This document shows positions 52,826 through 64,000 of a DNA stretch of 64,000 bases, in pieces. The position numbers and the translations under genes are program-made. This DNA is from Chrysomallon squamiferum (taxonomy: Eukaryota; Mollusca; Gastropoda; Neomphalida; Peltospiridae), in assembly GCA_012295275.1 (NCBI GenBank), contig CM022676.1, positions 3,112,369 through 3,176,368 on the forward strand. The letters are read 5' to 3'. How positions within the stretch are numbered: the first letter of the stretch is position 1; each line of letters starts with the position of its first letter. Under the pieces are notes generated by a model. The model was not told the origin of the DNA. It did no database searches and saw only the letters and a list, made by a program, of their open reading frames with translations.

Positions 52826-55173
52826 ACTGTCTCTGACAGAACGTATTTACCAATGTCATGTTATGTTTTCCAAACATTCAGTCTATTTTTTCTTCAGAAC
52901 TCTGCAAAGTATATTTACAATGAAATTTGGTCTAGATCTTTTCACTCTCATGATTTAACTAGCGCCATGATCGTAAAAAGTAATGTATGGATGATGTTCG
53001 CAAGACATGCTCGGAGAAACCCAGCGAGAGCGCCGCTAGCCCAACGATTTCCGATAGAGATTAAACCCTTTGCAATAAAAACAAAGATAAGAATTCAGAT
53101 TTACCATTCAAGCAATTTTTACTCGCACACGGCCTCATATAAAGAATAAATCTGGCGTTCAAAAGTCAATAAAAATAGCTCAGAACAGTGTGACAACCAA
53201 AAATAGAGGCACATTTGAGTAGCCAATTGTAGTGCTGTTATTAGCTTATTTTAAAACAAGGTGGGTAAATAAGAAGGAAGAAAATTGCTTTTCTATAGGT
53301 AATCGAGTCATTTGTGCTCATTTTCGCATTTCGACTACAAAGGGCGGCCAACTTAAAAATTGACGGTATAAATAACATTTTGATAAAATTTCATTTAATT
53401 CAATGTCTGTTTATAAAAATAAAAATAAAAACACAGTTTTTTCTAAACTTACTTCCTGTTTACCTGTTTATCTGCTGATAAAAAAAAAATTATAAAACTT
53501 TTAAAAAATCAAAAAATATTTTTTTACAGCTTCAAAAGACAGCAAAATTTCACGAAAACAGATCTGTATTTTAATATACGAAGCATTTACCTTGAAGAAT
53601 AAGACGCCTGTGTTGTTTTCCAATATCAATTACAAATTTTCATCCGGCTCTGAACAACAGTAACTATTAGCTTTTCTACAGTATATTAAATACATGTTTC
53701 TCAGTTTTGGATTTATATGCCAAAGTAAATATGCTATCGACTTTGTCAGAGAAAACGTCCCCCTCCACCGTCAAAGAAAAAGAAGAAGGGAAAAGAACAG
53801 AAAAAGCAAAAACCAGTAAGTTAAGTGTAAAACAAACCTTGATGTATGCTTGGTGCTGATTTCAATATATTAAACTTAATGTCTGTAAAATGAAAGCGAC
53901 GTTATTATTAAACTACATGAATGTCTTGTCGCTTGCTTCGGGATGACGTCATAAAACGTTATTTTATTGACGTCAGCAGTAGTTGCAAACAAGGATGGTC
54001 TTGTCATTGTTAAATTTAATTATTAAAACTAAAACCATTCAAAAACAGCGTTTTGCTTATGCACCGATTAATTAATTAATTAATTTATTTATTATTATTA
54101 TTAAAGATTAACATACTACTGAAGGATAAGAAACAAAATAATTACTTTATGTGTTAATCTACGCTTTACATGCTATCAAATATTTTTCATAAGGATCTTT
54201 TTCTATAAATATTTCTTCGCTTTTTACACGGTTATTCTAATATTTACGTTCGCCAGATCACGCAGTTTTTGATTTATTAATATTAGCCTCCTACAAATTC
54301 CTGATGCTCGTACCTTTTTATCAAAAACGTTATACAACTATTTGGACTGAAATGTATTTTGAAAGTACTGGCCGTTTATGATTGACTTGCCTAATAAAAT
54401 GAGTATCATTATTGAAAACGTTTATTCATATTTCTAATAACAAAGATTTTACTATAATAATAACAAGAAGAAGAAGAAGAAGAAGGAATGCTAAATAAAT
54501 CAATTAATTAACAGTACATAAAATAAACAGTTTCCTGTTATTGGTTGTTGTTTTTTTTTTTTTGTTGTTCTTGTTTTCTTTTTGCTTGTTTTGTGTTTTT
54601 TGTTGTTGTTTTTGTGTGTGTGCATGTGTTTATGAGTGTGTAATTTAGACATACAGAGAGAAAGATTTATTATTCTCCTGAATGATTTGAAATACTTAAT
54701 AGGTGACAGCTATAAAACAACTCTGAATTTGATAGATATTACATTTTGACACTACTGGTGATGTTGTAGCTTTAATTATCCTCTTTATTTGTTCTTCTTT
54801 TTATCTTTTTTTAATTTTGCATGTTAGTGTTGTTATTTCTGAAATATTTTGTCTTCCTTCATTGTTCCCATTAAAGTTTTTTTCAGTAGAACTTGTAGGA
54901 GTTTCTTTATCTGTTTTAAAATGCATAATGAGAAGTGATATCTGATAAAATTTAATACTATAATTTCTTTTTATTTACAAAATAAAAAGGAAAACAAAAA
55001 TTAACAGAAAATACAGTCTGGCAACAACAGAAACGAACAGAATTAAAACAGTAAATAAATAAAATCATAGATCTGAAGAAAAGTACTTTACTCTTGCATG
55101 TTACCATAAATTTAATGTTGTCTATTCCACATACTTACGTTTTGTATACAATAAAAACTATTTAAGAAATAAA

Positions 55174-55238
<65 letters not shown>

Positions 55239-55267
55239 TAATAATAATAATAATGATAATAATAATA
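52826..55267. other. Unique non-coding stretch with CRE-like sites
   Basis: No convincing exon was seen. Short ORFs at 52758-53149 lack conserved features. Two perfect TGACGTCA sites lie at 53944-53951 and 53968-53975, 1.8 kb upstream of the right-arm signal exon. An AAT tract begins near 55169. Confidence 0.5.
53944..53975. promoter_or_regulatory. Pair of CRE palindromes
   Basis: TGACGTCA occurs twice, 24 bases apart start to start. This recalls the paired sites before the tandem genes, although the flanking sequence is not the same. Confidence 0.4.
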
Positions 55268-56159
55268 ACTTGTAAAACTAAAACTACGAAGGCAGCTGCA
55301 GCATAGTCAAATAACGGTCAAAGGGAAATAAGTCTATTTAAAAACAGATAAAAAAAAAAAAGGAAAAAAAAAAAAAAAAAAAAGAGACTGAATCACCGAA
55401 AAAAGTTCGTTACAAATAAAATATAACAAGAAATATAAACCTATAATATTCGGCGGAAATTTTATTCACTTTTCTTTATTTCTGAAAGGACTCTAACTAT
55501 ATTTTTTCCTGAAGATTTAATACAAGAATGCTTTCCAAAAGTTAAAACGAATAATATTAAATAAATAAACAAATTCTATTATGTAACAGAAAGATTTACA
55601 GAAATTAAAAATTACAAATCTATCACGGCGAACAGCGATTTTACAATGTAAGGGGAATAACTCTATTTTAGAGGAATACTTCGGAAAAATTAAATTGGGA
55701 AAATGTTCATATTTTTTTCTAAATTAATCGAAGAGGGAAGATAAAATAAAAAAATTTGTCTCACTTTCTGTGTTATTTTTTTTTTTTTTCTTTTTTTTTT
55801 ACACATTTTATTTTCTTTTATTATTTTTTTATTTATCCCACCCTCGGTTAAACCCATGAAAAGAAGTCCCTATACGGTATAAGAGGAATAACTCTATTTT
55901 CGTTATGTTGTATAAAGACTGAGTATTTATAATTTCTGTCCCTTACTAAAGTTAATTTATTTTGTATTTATTTCTGCATGTTTTTTTTTTATTATTATTT
56001 TGTTTTTGTTTTTGGGGGTTTTTTAAATTAGTTTTCTGTTATAATTATTTTATAAATGTTCTTCTCAAAATAAATAAATACCATGTGTGTATGAGTGTGT
56101 GTGTTCGTGTGTGTCTGTGTGTGTGTGTGTGTGTATTATTATTATTATTATTATTATTA

Positions 56160-56213
<54 letters not shown>

Positions 56214-56690
56214 CAGTTTGTATTTACTTAGTTACTTATTTTTGAATAATTTATTTATTTACTATTCATTGGATGTTTTAGTTATTATTGTTATTAATAT
56301 TATTACTGTTGTTGTTATTGTTGTTGTTCAGTTAATTCAATAAATGATTCCACAGTCTTATTAAAATGAAAAAATATATATAAAATCATTTCTGTGTTTC
56401 TTTATTTCTTTAAACTTATAATATTCGGCGAACATTTTACTTAAATGTGTTTCCCGAAGATTAAGTATATATTTCGAGTCCTTTCAGAAATAAAGAAAAG
56501 TGAATAAAATTTGCGCCGAATATTTTAAGTTTAAATTTCTTGTTATATTTTATTTGTTACGAACTTTTATCAGTGATTCCGTCGCTTTTTCTGTTTTTTT
56601 TTTTTTTTTCTTGTTTTTTCTTAGAGTTATTCCCCTTCGACTGTAATTTGACTATGCTGCACCTGCCTTCGTAGTTTTAGTTTTACAAGT
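55268..56690. mobile_element. Foldback-type element with long inverted ends
   Basis: It begins ACTTGTAAAACTAAAACTAC and ends with the complement (GTAGTTTTAGTTTTACAAGT). The inverted homology runs about 250 bases into each side (55268-55520 against 56440-56690), including the TTCGTTACAAATAAAATATA segment. A smaller inner hairpin (ATATTCGGCG/CGCCGAATAT) lies near 56420-56525. The middle is AT-rich with (ATT)n and no transposase. It is a non-autonomous DNA element; the superfamily is not determined. Confidence 0.72.
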
Positions 56691-57029
56691 TATTATTATT
56701 ATTATTTATATTATTATTATTATTATTATTAATGATGATGATGATGGAGCTTTTAGATGTTTCATCAGTTATCAATTATAGGTCAGTTTCTAGCAATTAT
56801 AATTATCTGATTTTCTTTAATTATAATTTATTTATTTCTAATAAAAAAATAAGCACAAACAAACAAACATATTATGTGTATTCCCTGACATTCAGTGCAC
56901 GTGGAAATATAACCTGCGATGTCGATCTAATTAAAAACTGAACGTTAATGATTTTAGTCTTAGTATCATCATCATCAACATCATCATCGTCATTATTATT
57001 ATACTACTACTACTACTACTACTACTAAT

Positions 57030-57290
<261 letters not shown>

Positions 57291-57299
57291 ATTGCTCTT

Positions 57300-57991
57300 T
57301 TTCAACTCCGTGTTTTGTTTTGTATGTATTATTGCCCAGGTTTCGTACACACGCACAATCTTACTGTAGACTTTTAGTCTCTGTAATTTGCTGCTTGCTT
57401 TATTTAACCCAACACCGACGTTACGTATATTAAGAAAGATAAAGAAAGATAACTCTAAAGACACTTTCACCAACGACGTAATAAAGACGTACGTGTAGCA
57501 GTGGTTGCTGTAGTATTAGAAATAATTCCATGGTTATAATTACAATTATAATAAATTAATTTCAAAACAAAAGTTCTATAATTATTTACTTCATTTTTGT
57601 AGTTTATTTATATATAACAAATACATTTCTGCATATTGCTTTTTGATTTGTGACTTTTAAATTAATAATTTGAAGTTGTCCATCAAAAACACCTGAATTC
57701 CCTTCCTTTTATGAAAGAAAACAGACATAGCAAGGGGTAGCAGGTTGAGGCTATCAGGGTGAGGCTATCAGTTGTTGTGGGGTGAAAAACTGAAATGTCC
57801 AAGGTACCCGAAAGCCAAGGATTCCAGGCACAGATTAATACTGTTACTCAACACAGATGGTGTTAACAGTTTATTATCAATACATTTTAAAGATTATTGT
57901 TCTTAAATATATTTTAACTTATTTTATAAAATCTATTTGCAACTTTCTACTTCAAAATAAAATAAAAAAACATTGTTATTCGGAGTATTAC

Positions 57992-58037
<46 letters not shown>

Positions 58038-59698
58038 TTCAAAAATCTTTCAGTGTTTTGCGCCAATTTTGTAATTTTAATTATTTTATTTGTTCTTTAT
58101 TATCATACCTTTGTACAAACAGACAAGTTTATGAATCTCAGTGCATATGTGCTTCTGCTGTACTTTATTATCAGCAAGGACTAGTATTTGTAACATAAAC
58201 AAGTACTTAGAACTTTTACGCCCCCCACCACACTAACTGATGTAGTATTACTATTATTATTTCAGATTAGTATGTATACACAGAAAACAAAACAAAACAA
58301 AAAAATTTCAAATTGTTTATTGTAATCATCATTAGTATCCTGGTACATTTTGAAATACAGAAATAAAAAACACTGTATCAGTGAAAAAACATCAAACATC
58401 ACAACAGCAAAAAATGAAAACAATAAGGTTTAATTTACAAAAGATTGTAAATGATTAAAAACAGTATTTACAGATCAGTATGTTATATTTTGAGTGATAA
58501 AACTGAACTGTTGAATATTCATTCACAGTCAAATACCATTGACATTGGTTAGTTGTATCACTGTTTATCTTTTATCACAACATTATTTCATCGCTACTTT
58601 TTCTTTAAAACTCAAATTTCTTTGATATTTTAACTTCTTGCTTATTATCCTTTCAAATTACATTTTTATTATTAATACATACTATAGAAAATGAACAAAC
58701 ATGAAAATTATTATTATTATTATTATCATTATGTTTTATAAAGGGTTCTTTTTCATTACTAAAAGTAGCAAATAAATAAATTAATTAATTAATAATATAA
58801 AAAAAATAATTAATTAACAAATACAAATTAATAGTAAGAATTTTAGATCTATTAAAAAGTGTAAAAATTTACTCACACCTCATTTCACTCAGTTACTCAC
58901 GTACTCACCCCAGCTGACTCATTTACACTCAAAACGTCACTCCACTCACTCTCACCCAACTCTGTTCACCTCAGTTTACTCATTTACTCGCGCTGTCACC
59001 TCTCTGAGAGGTAAAAGTGGTTCAAGCTGCTACTGGTCACCCACCCAGTTCCCAAGGCCAAAACCTGGACGCACTGATGTGTACAAGTTATGGTCTCAGG
59101 GAAAGGGGAGGGACCATCCCACTTTTAACTCTTCACGTGAACGAGAGACAGAAGAGAAGAGTGAATAAAGAGAAGAGCAGAAGAATGAACGAACAGAATT
59201 AAGAGAATAACAGAAGAATGAAGAAAATGAAAGAATGAATGACCAGAATAACAGAAGAATTAATGACCAGAATAACAGAATGAACTGAATAAAGAACATA
59301 ACTGAAGAATGAATCAACTGGATGTGATAGAATGCATAACAGGATGAATTTAGTTTGAGATAAATTATGGTTTATGAAAAAAAAGGAGGTTAAATTGAGT
59401 TTGAATAAGAAGCAAGAATGAATTAAGTGACAGAACAGAAGAATGGATGGATTAGATCTTTGGAATTACAGAAAAAAGGGATGAATTATTTGATGGGACA
59501 ACAGAAAAAAGTTACATTTTATGAAGTGACAGAAATAAGTATAAATTTTTCAGGAATAAGAGATCAAAGAGAGAGTTAAGTTAGAGAAAAAAGAAATGTG
59601 TTGGATACAATAACCAAAAAGAGGAAAAGTAAATTTTTACACATACACACACACAACATGTGGCTTGTCTAAATTAGAAATCTACTTTAAATATGTAA

Positions 59699-59750
<52 letters not shown>

Positions 59751-59952
59751 ATTTCTCAAGATTAAAAAACATTTAATTTCTAATTTCTTTTTCCTAGATT
59801 AAATGTACTTCACTAAATTAAAAAAGATATCTAAAAAGATCTACTTTAAATTTGTAAAAATATTGAAATTATTTAATACATTGCATTAGAGTAACCTGTA
59901 GACATTAACTGGTCAACAAAAACTTAAGATATCCATTCACCAATATAAATTA
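57300..59952. other. Non-coding, possibly 3'UTR of a - strand gene
   Basis: AT-rich DNA with (ATT)n at about 57988-58036. On the - strand an AATAAA lies near 58315-58320, which could end a transcript whose last coding exon is at 59953-60137. 58870-59000 is rich in CACTCA-type steps and 59150-59330 has degenerate AACAGAAGAATGA repeats. (CA)n lies at 59700-59745. Confidence 0.45.
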
Positions 59953-60137
59953 TTAGTTACAAAATATTTCTGAACAATTCTTAATTATTCTGATTTGAAA
60001 ATCACTGTGAATTACAGTTTGCTGCATGAATTTTACAAGTTGTGTTTTTAATAATGCACTGTGCTGAATGTCTCTTCCATTTTCTTCTGGATACTCAGGG
60101 CTTTTTGTTTTGGGTTGCTCTGAAAGATAACAGAAAA
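59953..60137 (-). CDS. Candidate last coding exon of an unrecognised - strand gene
   Basis: On the - strand, a TCTGTTATCTTTCAG-type acceptor sits just before the open frame, which starts near EQPKTKSPEYPEENG, runs through LLKTQLVKFMQQTVIHSDFQ and ends SEIFCN then a stop at 59953. The codon mix is less repeat-like than elsewhere here. I do not recognise the protein. The exact exon start may differ by a few bases. Confidence 0.35.
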
Positions 60138-61653
60138 GAAACACGTATTAAGGATTGAACAATAAACTATTAAATCAGGGGTCAGCAGCAGAGATCAGTG
60201 GAACTATCCAAGGATTTGGCAAATGCCTGTGGGTTAAAAGAGGGTTGATAAACACCTGTGTTGATAATGGCAGTGTTTGTTCTTGGTTTAACCAAACAAT
60301 GGAAGCTTTGAAATAAAAAACTGATACATTTTGGTAAATCACTTCTTAGGTTTTTTTCAGTATATTTTCGTAAATGATATTTTTAGTAAGTACATTTTTG
60401 TATCGTTATTTTTGGATTTTCAGTATACTTTTGTAAATTAGTTTTTAATTTTAACTACATTTTGGGGAAGTATCTTTTGTTATTATATGTAATTTAGTAA
60501 ATTACTTTTTTAGTTTTAAGTGTATTTCAAGCAACTGTTTCTACTGATAAAGTCTTCAACGATATTACTGTAAGACCAAATTCAGCAGTATTTTTGTCAT
60601 ACACACATTCTGACAGATAGGTAAAACTTGCTTTACCACTGACCTCTTTACATTTCTTTTAAAATCACAGACAGAAATTAATGAATAAATGTTTAAAACA
60701 TGTTAATGTCAGTGCCTACTCCTGTTATTTATCAACAAGGTTCTGTTAATCAGGTTAAAGGTATGTTAGATAACATGTCAGTCTTTCATAAACTATATGA
60801 ATATAAATTATGTTCTGGAATGAGCATTTTTACACATTACAGTAAACCAAAGGATTGTGATTAATATACAGCTTAGTATGCCAACACTTTAGAAACAGAG
60901 AGTAAACATGCTCTTTCTATTATTTATTAATTAATTATTTTATTTATTTACATATTATTATTACTGTTATTTTTCGATAAGCACCAAGCAATCGTTTTAC
61001 TTATTCACCAGTGTGAAATACTGTTACATCCCTACAACACTAGCACTGTTTTCAAGTTAGAATGGGAAATCCTGGTTTAAAAATTCAATTCTTCTTCAAC
61101 AAGGTTTTTCTTTTTCTTTGGTCTGTTACTAAATCTAATTTGACCTTGACCTGAATTATAAAATGCTAATTTTCAATCTAGTTTAAATCTAAAACCATAA
61201 ACACCACCAAAGTAGGAACAGAAATGTGATCTATTTCGTCCTTTTAATAATTACTTCAATAGTCTTTCTTTGCTTAATTTTCTTTTTTTAAAACTGAAAT
61301 AAGTAAAACCAGGAATCTACGGTTAGTTACTTATCAAAGGAAACAAAAGAGAATTTCTTTGTGTTCTAAAAATAAAAGATCAGACACAAAGCAAATTTGC
61401 AAGAATTTTGCTTCGACTTTTTCTTCATTATACATTATTTTATTATTAAGTCACAAAATGTGCAAGATAAATGAAGATTTACAGGATACATGATGATTAG
61501 ACTCTTACAGGGTACTTAATAATTACTCCAATTACAGGATACTTGGTCGTCACACTTTTTGAGGATATATAGTGATTACACTTCTGCCAAAAGCGATAAT
61601 AAATAAAACAATAATTTTGAAATGAATAAAATAGGAGAAAAATATAAAATAAA

Positions 61654-61701
<48 letters not shown>

Positions 61702-61858
61702 TATAAAGTTTTAAGAATAAAAAATAAGAAAAGAACCAAACAAAACCAGTATCATACTTTTCCCCATCATACATCTTTCTTTAAACACAGAGAGTTTTAC
61801 ATCTGTAACTATTGTTACATGAAAACGTACTGCGTAGTTTTAACCCTGACCACTATAC

Positions 61859-61894
<36 letters not shown>

Positions 61895-61985
61895 AGCATG
61901 AGGGAATCCTCAGACATGAAAATGAAGGTGAAAAAGAAATTTACATAATGGAAAGTTTGAATTTTTTTTCTTTCTATTACAGTTG
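60138..61985. other. Stretch without a supported gene
   Basis: This is AT-rich DNA. It holds (AAT)n at about 61655-61700 and a poly(A) run at 61860-61892. It would be intron if the neighbouring - strand candidate exons belong together. Confidence 0.5.
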
Positions 61986-61994
61986 AGTATTGAC

Positions 61995-62082
61995 TTCTTT
62001 ACTTAAAAAGTATTGATGCTTTGAGACTGAGATTAATCATTTCGGTGGAGGAAGGCCCGAGGGAAATTTTCTCATCCTACAC
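61995..62082 (-). CDS. Possible alternative terminal exon, - strand
   Basis: On the - strand, TTTTTGTGTAG is followed by a short frame reading DEKISLGPSSTEMINLSLKA, then a few more residues and TAA. The GC level is higher than around it. This is only a suggestion; no partner exon is proven. Coordinates are approximate. Confidence 0.25.
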
Positions 62083-62409
62083 AAAAAAAAATAAAATAAA
62101 ATAAAAAATGAAAATAAAAAATAAATAAAGAGAAGTGCACCACAGAATGGGATTAGTGATAATCAGCTCATTAATGTAAGTAGACATGTTAACCCTTTAT
62201 CTGTCGGTTCAGCTCATCAGTCACATGGTGAAATGGATAAAAAAAAATTAAAAAAATTCCTTTTTTGTTTTAAACTTGACTTTTTTTGTGTGTTGTAGGT
62301 AAGGTTTTTTTATCAATTATTATTTTTGACAGTCTCTACTGGATCAAAATTTTGAATAAAAGCTAAAAAATGAATAGTTTGGTACTTTTGAAGCAAATTC
62401 AATACACAA

Positions 62410-62690
62410 GTATATCATGATTCAGTATTAGTATATCAGTAAGCCTTATGTTATTATTCATTATTATATAATCATTATTCAGTATTAGTATATCATGATT
62501 CAGTATTAGTTCATCATGATTCAGTACTAGTACATCATGATTCAATATTAGTACATCATGATTCAGTACTAGTACATCATGATTCAGTACTAGTACATCA
62601 TGATTCAGTATTAGTATATCATGATTCAGTATTAGTTCACCATAATTCGGTGTTTATATACCATGATTCGGTATTAGTTTATCATATTTA
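62410..62690. repeat. 21-bp minisatellite
   Basis: Units like ATCATGATTCAGTACTAGTAC repeat about nine times with small changes, decaying at both ends. There is no spacer diversity, so it is not CRISPR-like. Confidence 0.8.
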
Positions 62691-64000
62691 ATATTTTAAT
62701 ATTAGTGTTTCTTTATTCAGAATTAACACATCATTATTGAAACTAATCAAAACCTTAATAAATATTCAAAATTTCAATCTAAGAAGCATGCTGTTAGAGA
62801 TTTCTGTTCTCAGTAAAATGTGGCATATTCTCTCCTACATTTTATAAAAAATATTATTAACTATTATCCTGAAGACACTAACATACACATTCAACAATAA
62901 TGTATCCTGGTGACATTAACATACACCGTGTACCACGATTCAATGCTGTGTAAATCCTATATGACAAAATAATACATATTTCATTATTAGCAAACACTGC
63001 TGTCTGTGATCTAACAATCACTCATTTGCATTGTGAAATCAGTCTGACTATTGTAACAAGAGATATATTTTAATATATAAAGTTACCTGTCATGTGTGGG
63101 TTTTTTTTGTTTGTTTTTTTTGTTTTTCCTGTAGAACTTTCATCCAGTTTCAGCTAACCAGAATGAAACGAGTAATAATGTATTCCAATAACACGTGAAT
63201 CACATCTCCAGAGAGAACAATCCACAACATGCAGCACTTTGGTAATCCTATCTTTTGGAATAATTTTACTGTTTAACACCAAACAGAGTCCATTCAGTTT
63301 TCAAGCTTCGTGCACATCTGCAGTCGATATAATCTGAAAAATCTCAAATCACATTTTTAATATGTAAAAATGAGTTCAAAATAATAAAAGTGATAATATG
63401 TAGTAACAGCAAGTATGTAACAATAACTAGGTAGTCTTGTTCTGAAAGGTTGTTGTAAACAGGTGGTTGCCAACTGGAAATTCTCTTTGTAATTCACTTG
63501 CAGTTGTCACAGACTAATAACTGTTGTGGAACTAGCTAATTCAAAGAGTGGTTTAATGGGAAGGATGATTATTTTGCTGATGTGGTTATCAACCAAGGTC
63601 GTATTAGATTTATAAACTAGAGACATCACACAAATAATAAAACATCTCAAACCTAGGTGACATCAGACTTGAAACTAGAGACAATCACACAGATAACACA
63701 ATAAACTGTTTTCCACACAAAATAACTGTCAGGTTTAAGAATGGTGTCACACAAGTGATGCAGCTATCAACTGAGCTAGCACTGTCTTTATAATTAGTCT
63801 TCAAACAGCTAGTACAGTCTACAGTGGATCTTTTCTAAAACAACAGACTGGTTTGACTAACAGAGTGTTACACAAATCAGATGGTTGCCAACTGATGTTT
63901 ATTACTGAAAACTAGAGTTATTAAAAACACAAGTAATATAACACAGAGTTGAACCTCTATAACACAGTCGTATGGTTACACTAGAAGGATTGTTGAATCC
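62691..64000. other. Non-coding right end
   Basis: No gene is supported. Around 63420-63950 there are loose repeats of GGTTGCCAACTG and AACTAGAGACATCACACA-type segments. A short - strand frame near 63300-63340 after TTTTTCAG (LQMCTKLEN then stop) is too small to call. Confidence 0.45.

Noticed and set aside
52758-53149. Two overlapping + strand ORFs
   Set aside because: No domain, no splice context and no match within the window. The GC rise near 53000 is short.
59017-59317. ORFs at 59017-59202 (+) and 59096-59317 (-)
   Set aside because: They cover degenerate AACAGAAGAATGA repeats, with no start context and no splice sites.
62410-62690. CRISPR-like regular repeats
   Set aside because: Units abut without unique spacers and the DNA is clearly eukaryotic, so it is a minisatellite.

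Overview
This is AT-rich eukaryotic DNA from an invertebrate animal. A mollusc, perhaps a gastropod, is my best guess, but no marker gene fixes the taxon. The evidence for a eukaryote is short exons with GT-AG borders and matching phases, introns of roughly 0.2-1.9 kb, dense microsatellites (CT/GA, ATT/AAT, GATA, CA, TACA) and old DNA transposons. No ribosomal or transfer RNA gene, bacterial operon or CRISPR array was seen.

Region 1 (1-34360) is a tandem array of four copies of one gene on the + strand, repeating every ~9.35-9.43 kb. The ten-exon plan (one 5'UTR start plus nine coding exons) is: signal peptide, three cysteine-rich Ig-like domains, three thrombospondin type 1 (TSP1) domains, one transmembrane exon with a basic stop-transfer end, and a 107-residue cytoplasmic tail. 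All ectodomain exons are phase 1-1. Copy 1 lacks its signal exon because the window starts there. Copy 2 has two frameshifts. Copy 3 is complete and intact (658 residues). Copy 4 has one nonsense codon. The second Ig domain is far more divergent between copies than the rest, which suggests a diversifying recognition family. Copies 2 and 3 share a Tigger-like transposon fragment and copies 1 and 4 lack it, giving an A-B-B-A order.

Region 2 (34360-40360) holds related Ig exons on the - strand: one resembles the array's third Ig domain and one is a C2-like Ig. The gene they belong to could not be completed.

Region 3 (about 40640-52825) is a large inverted duplication around a ~2.8 kb spacer. 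Each arm carries a small single-Ig gene (signal exon, Ig exon, membrane exon). The left arm gene (+) is intact, 187 residues. The right arm gene (-) has a broken membrane exon, but an alternative terminal exon encodes a poly-leucine stretch derived from a trinucleotide repeat.

Region 4 (52825-64000) is mostly non-coding. It has a 1.4 kb foldback-type element (55268-56690), paired CRE-like sites, minisatellites, and one or two candidate terminal exons of an unrecognised - strand gene.

Taken together, the window looks like an immune-receptor or adhesion-receptor cluster growing by tandem and inverted duplication, with secreted, membrane-anchored and broken relatives side by side. Function is inferred from architecture only.
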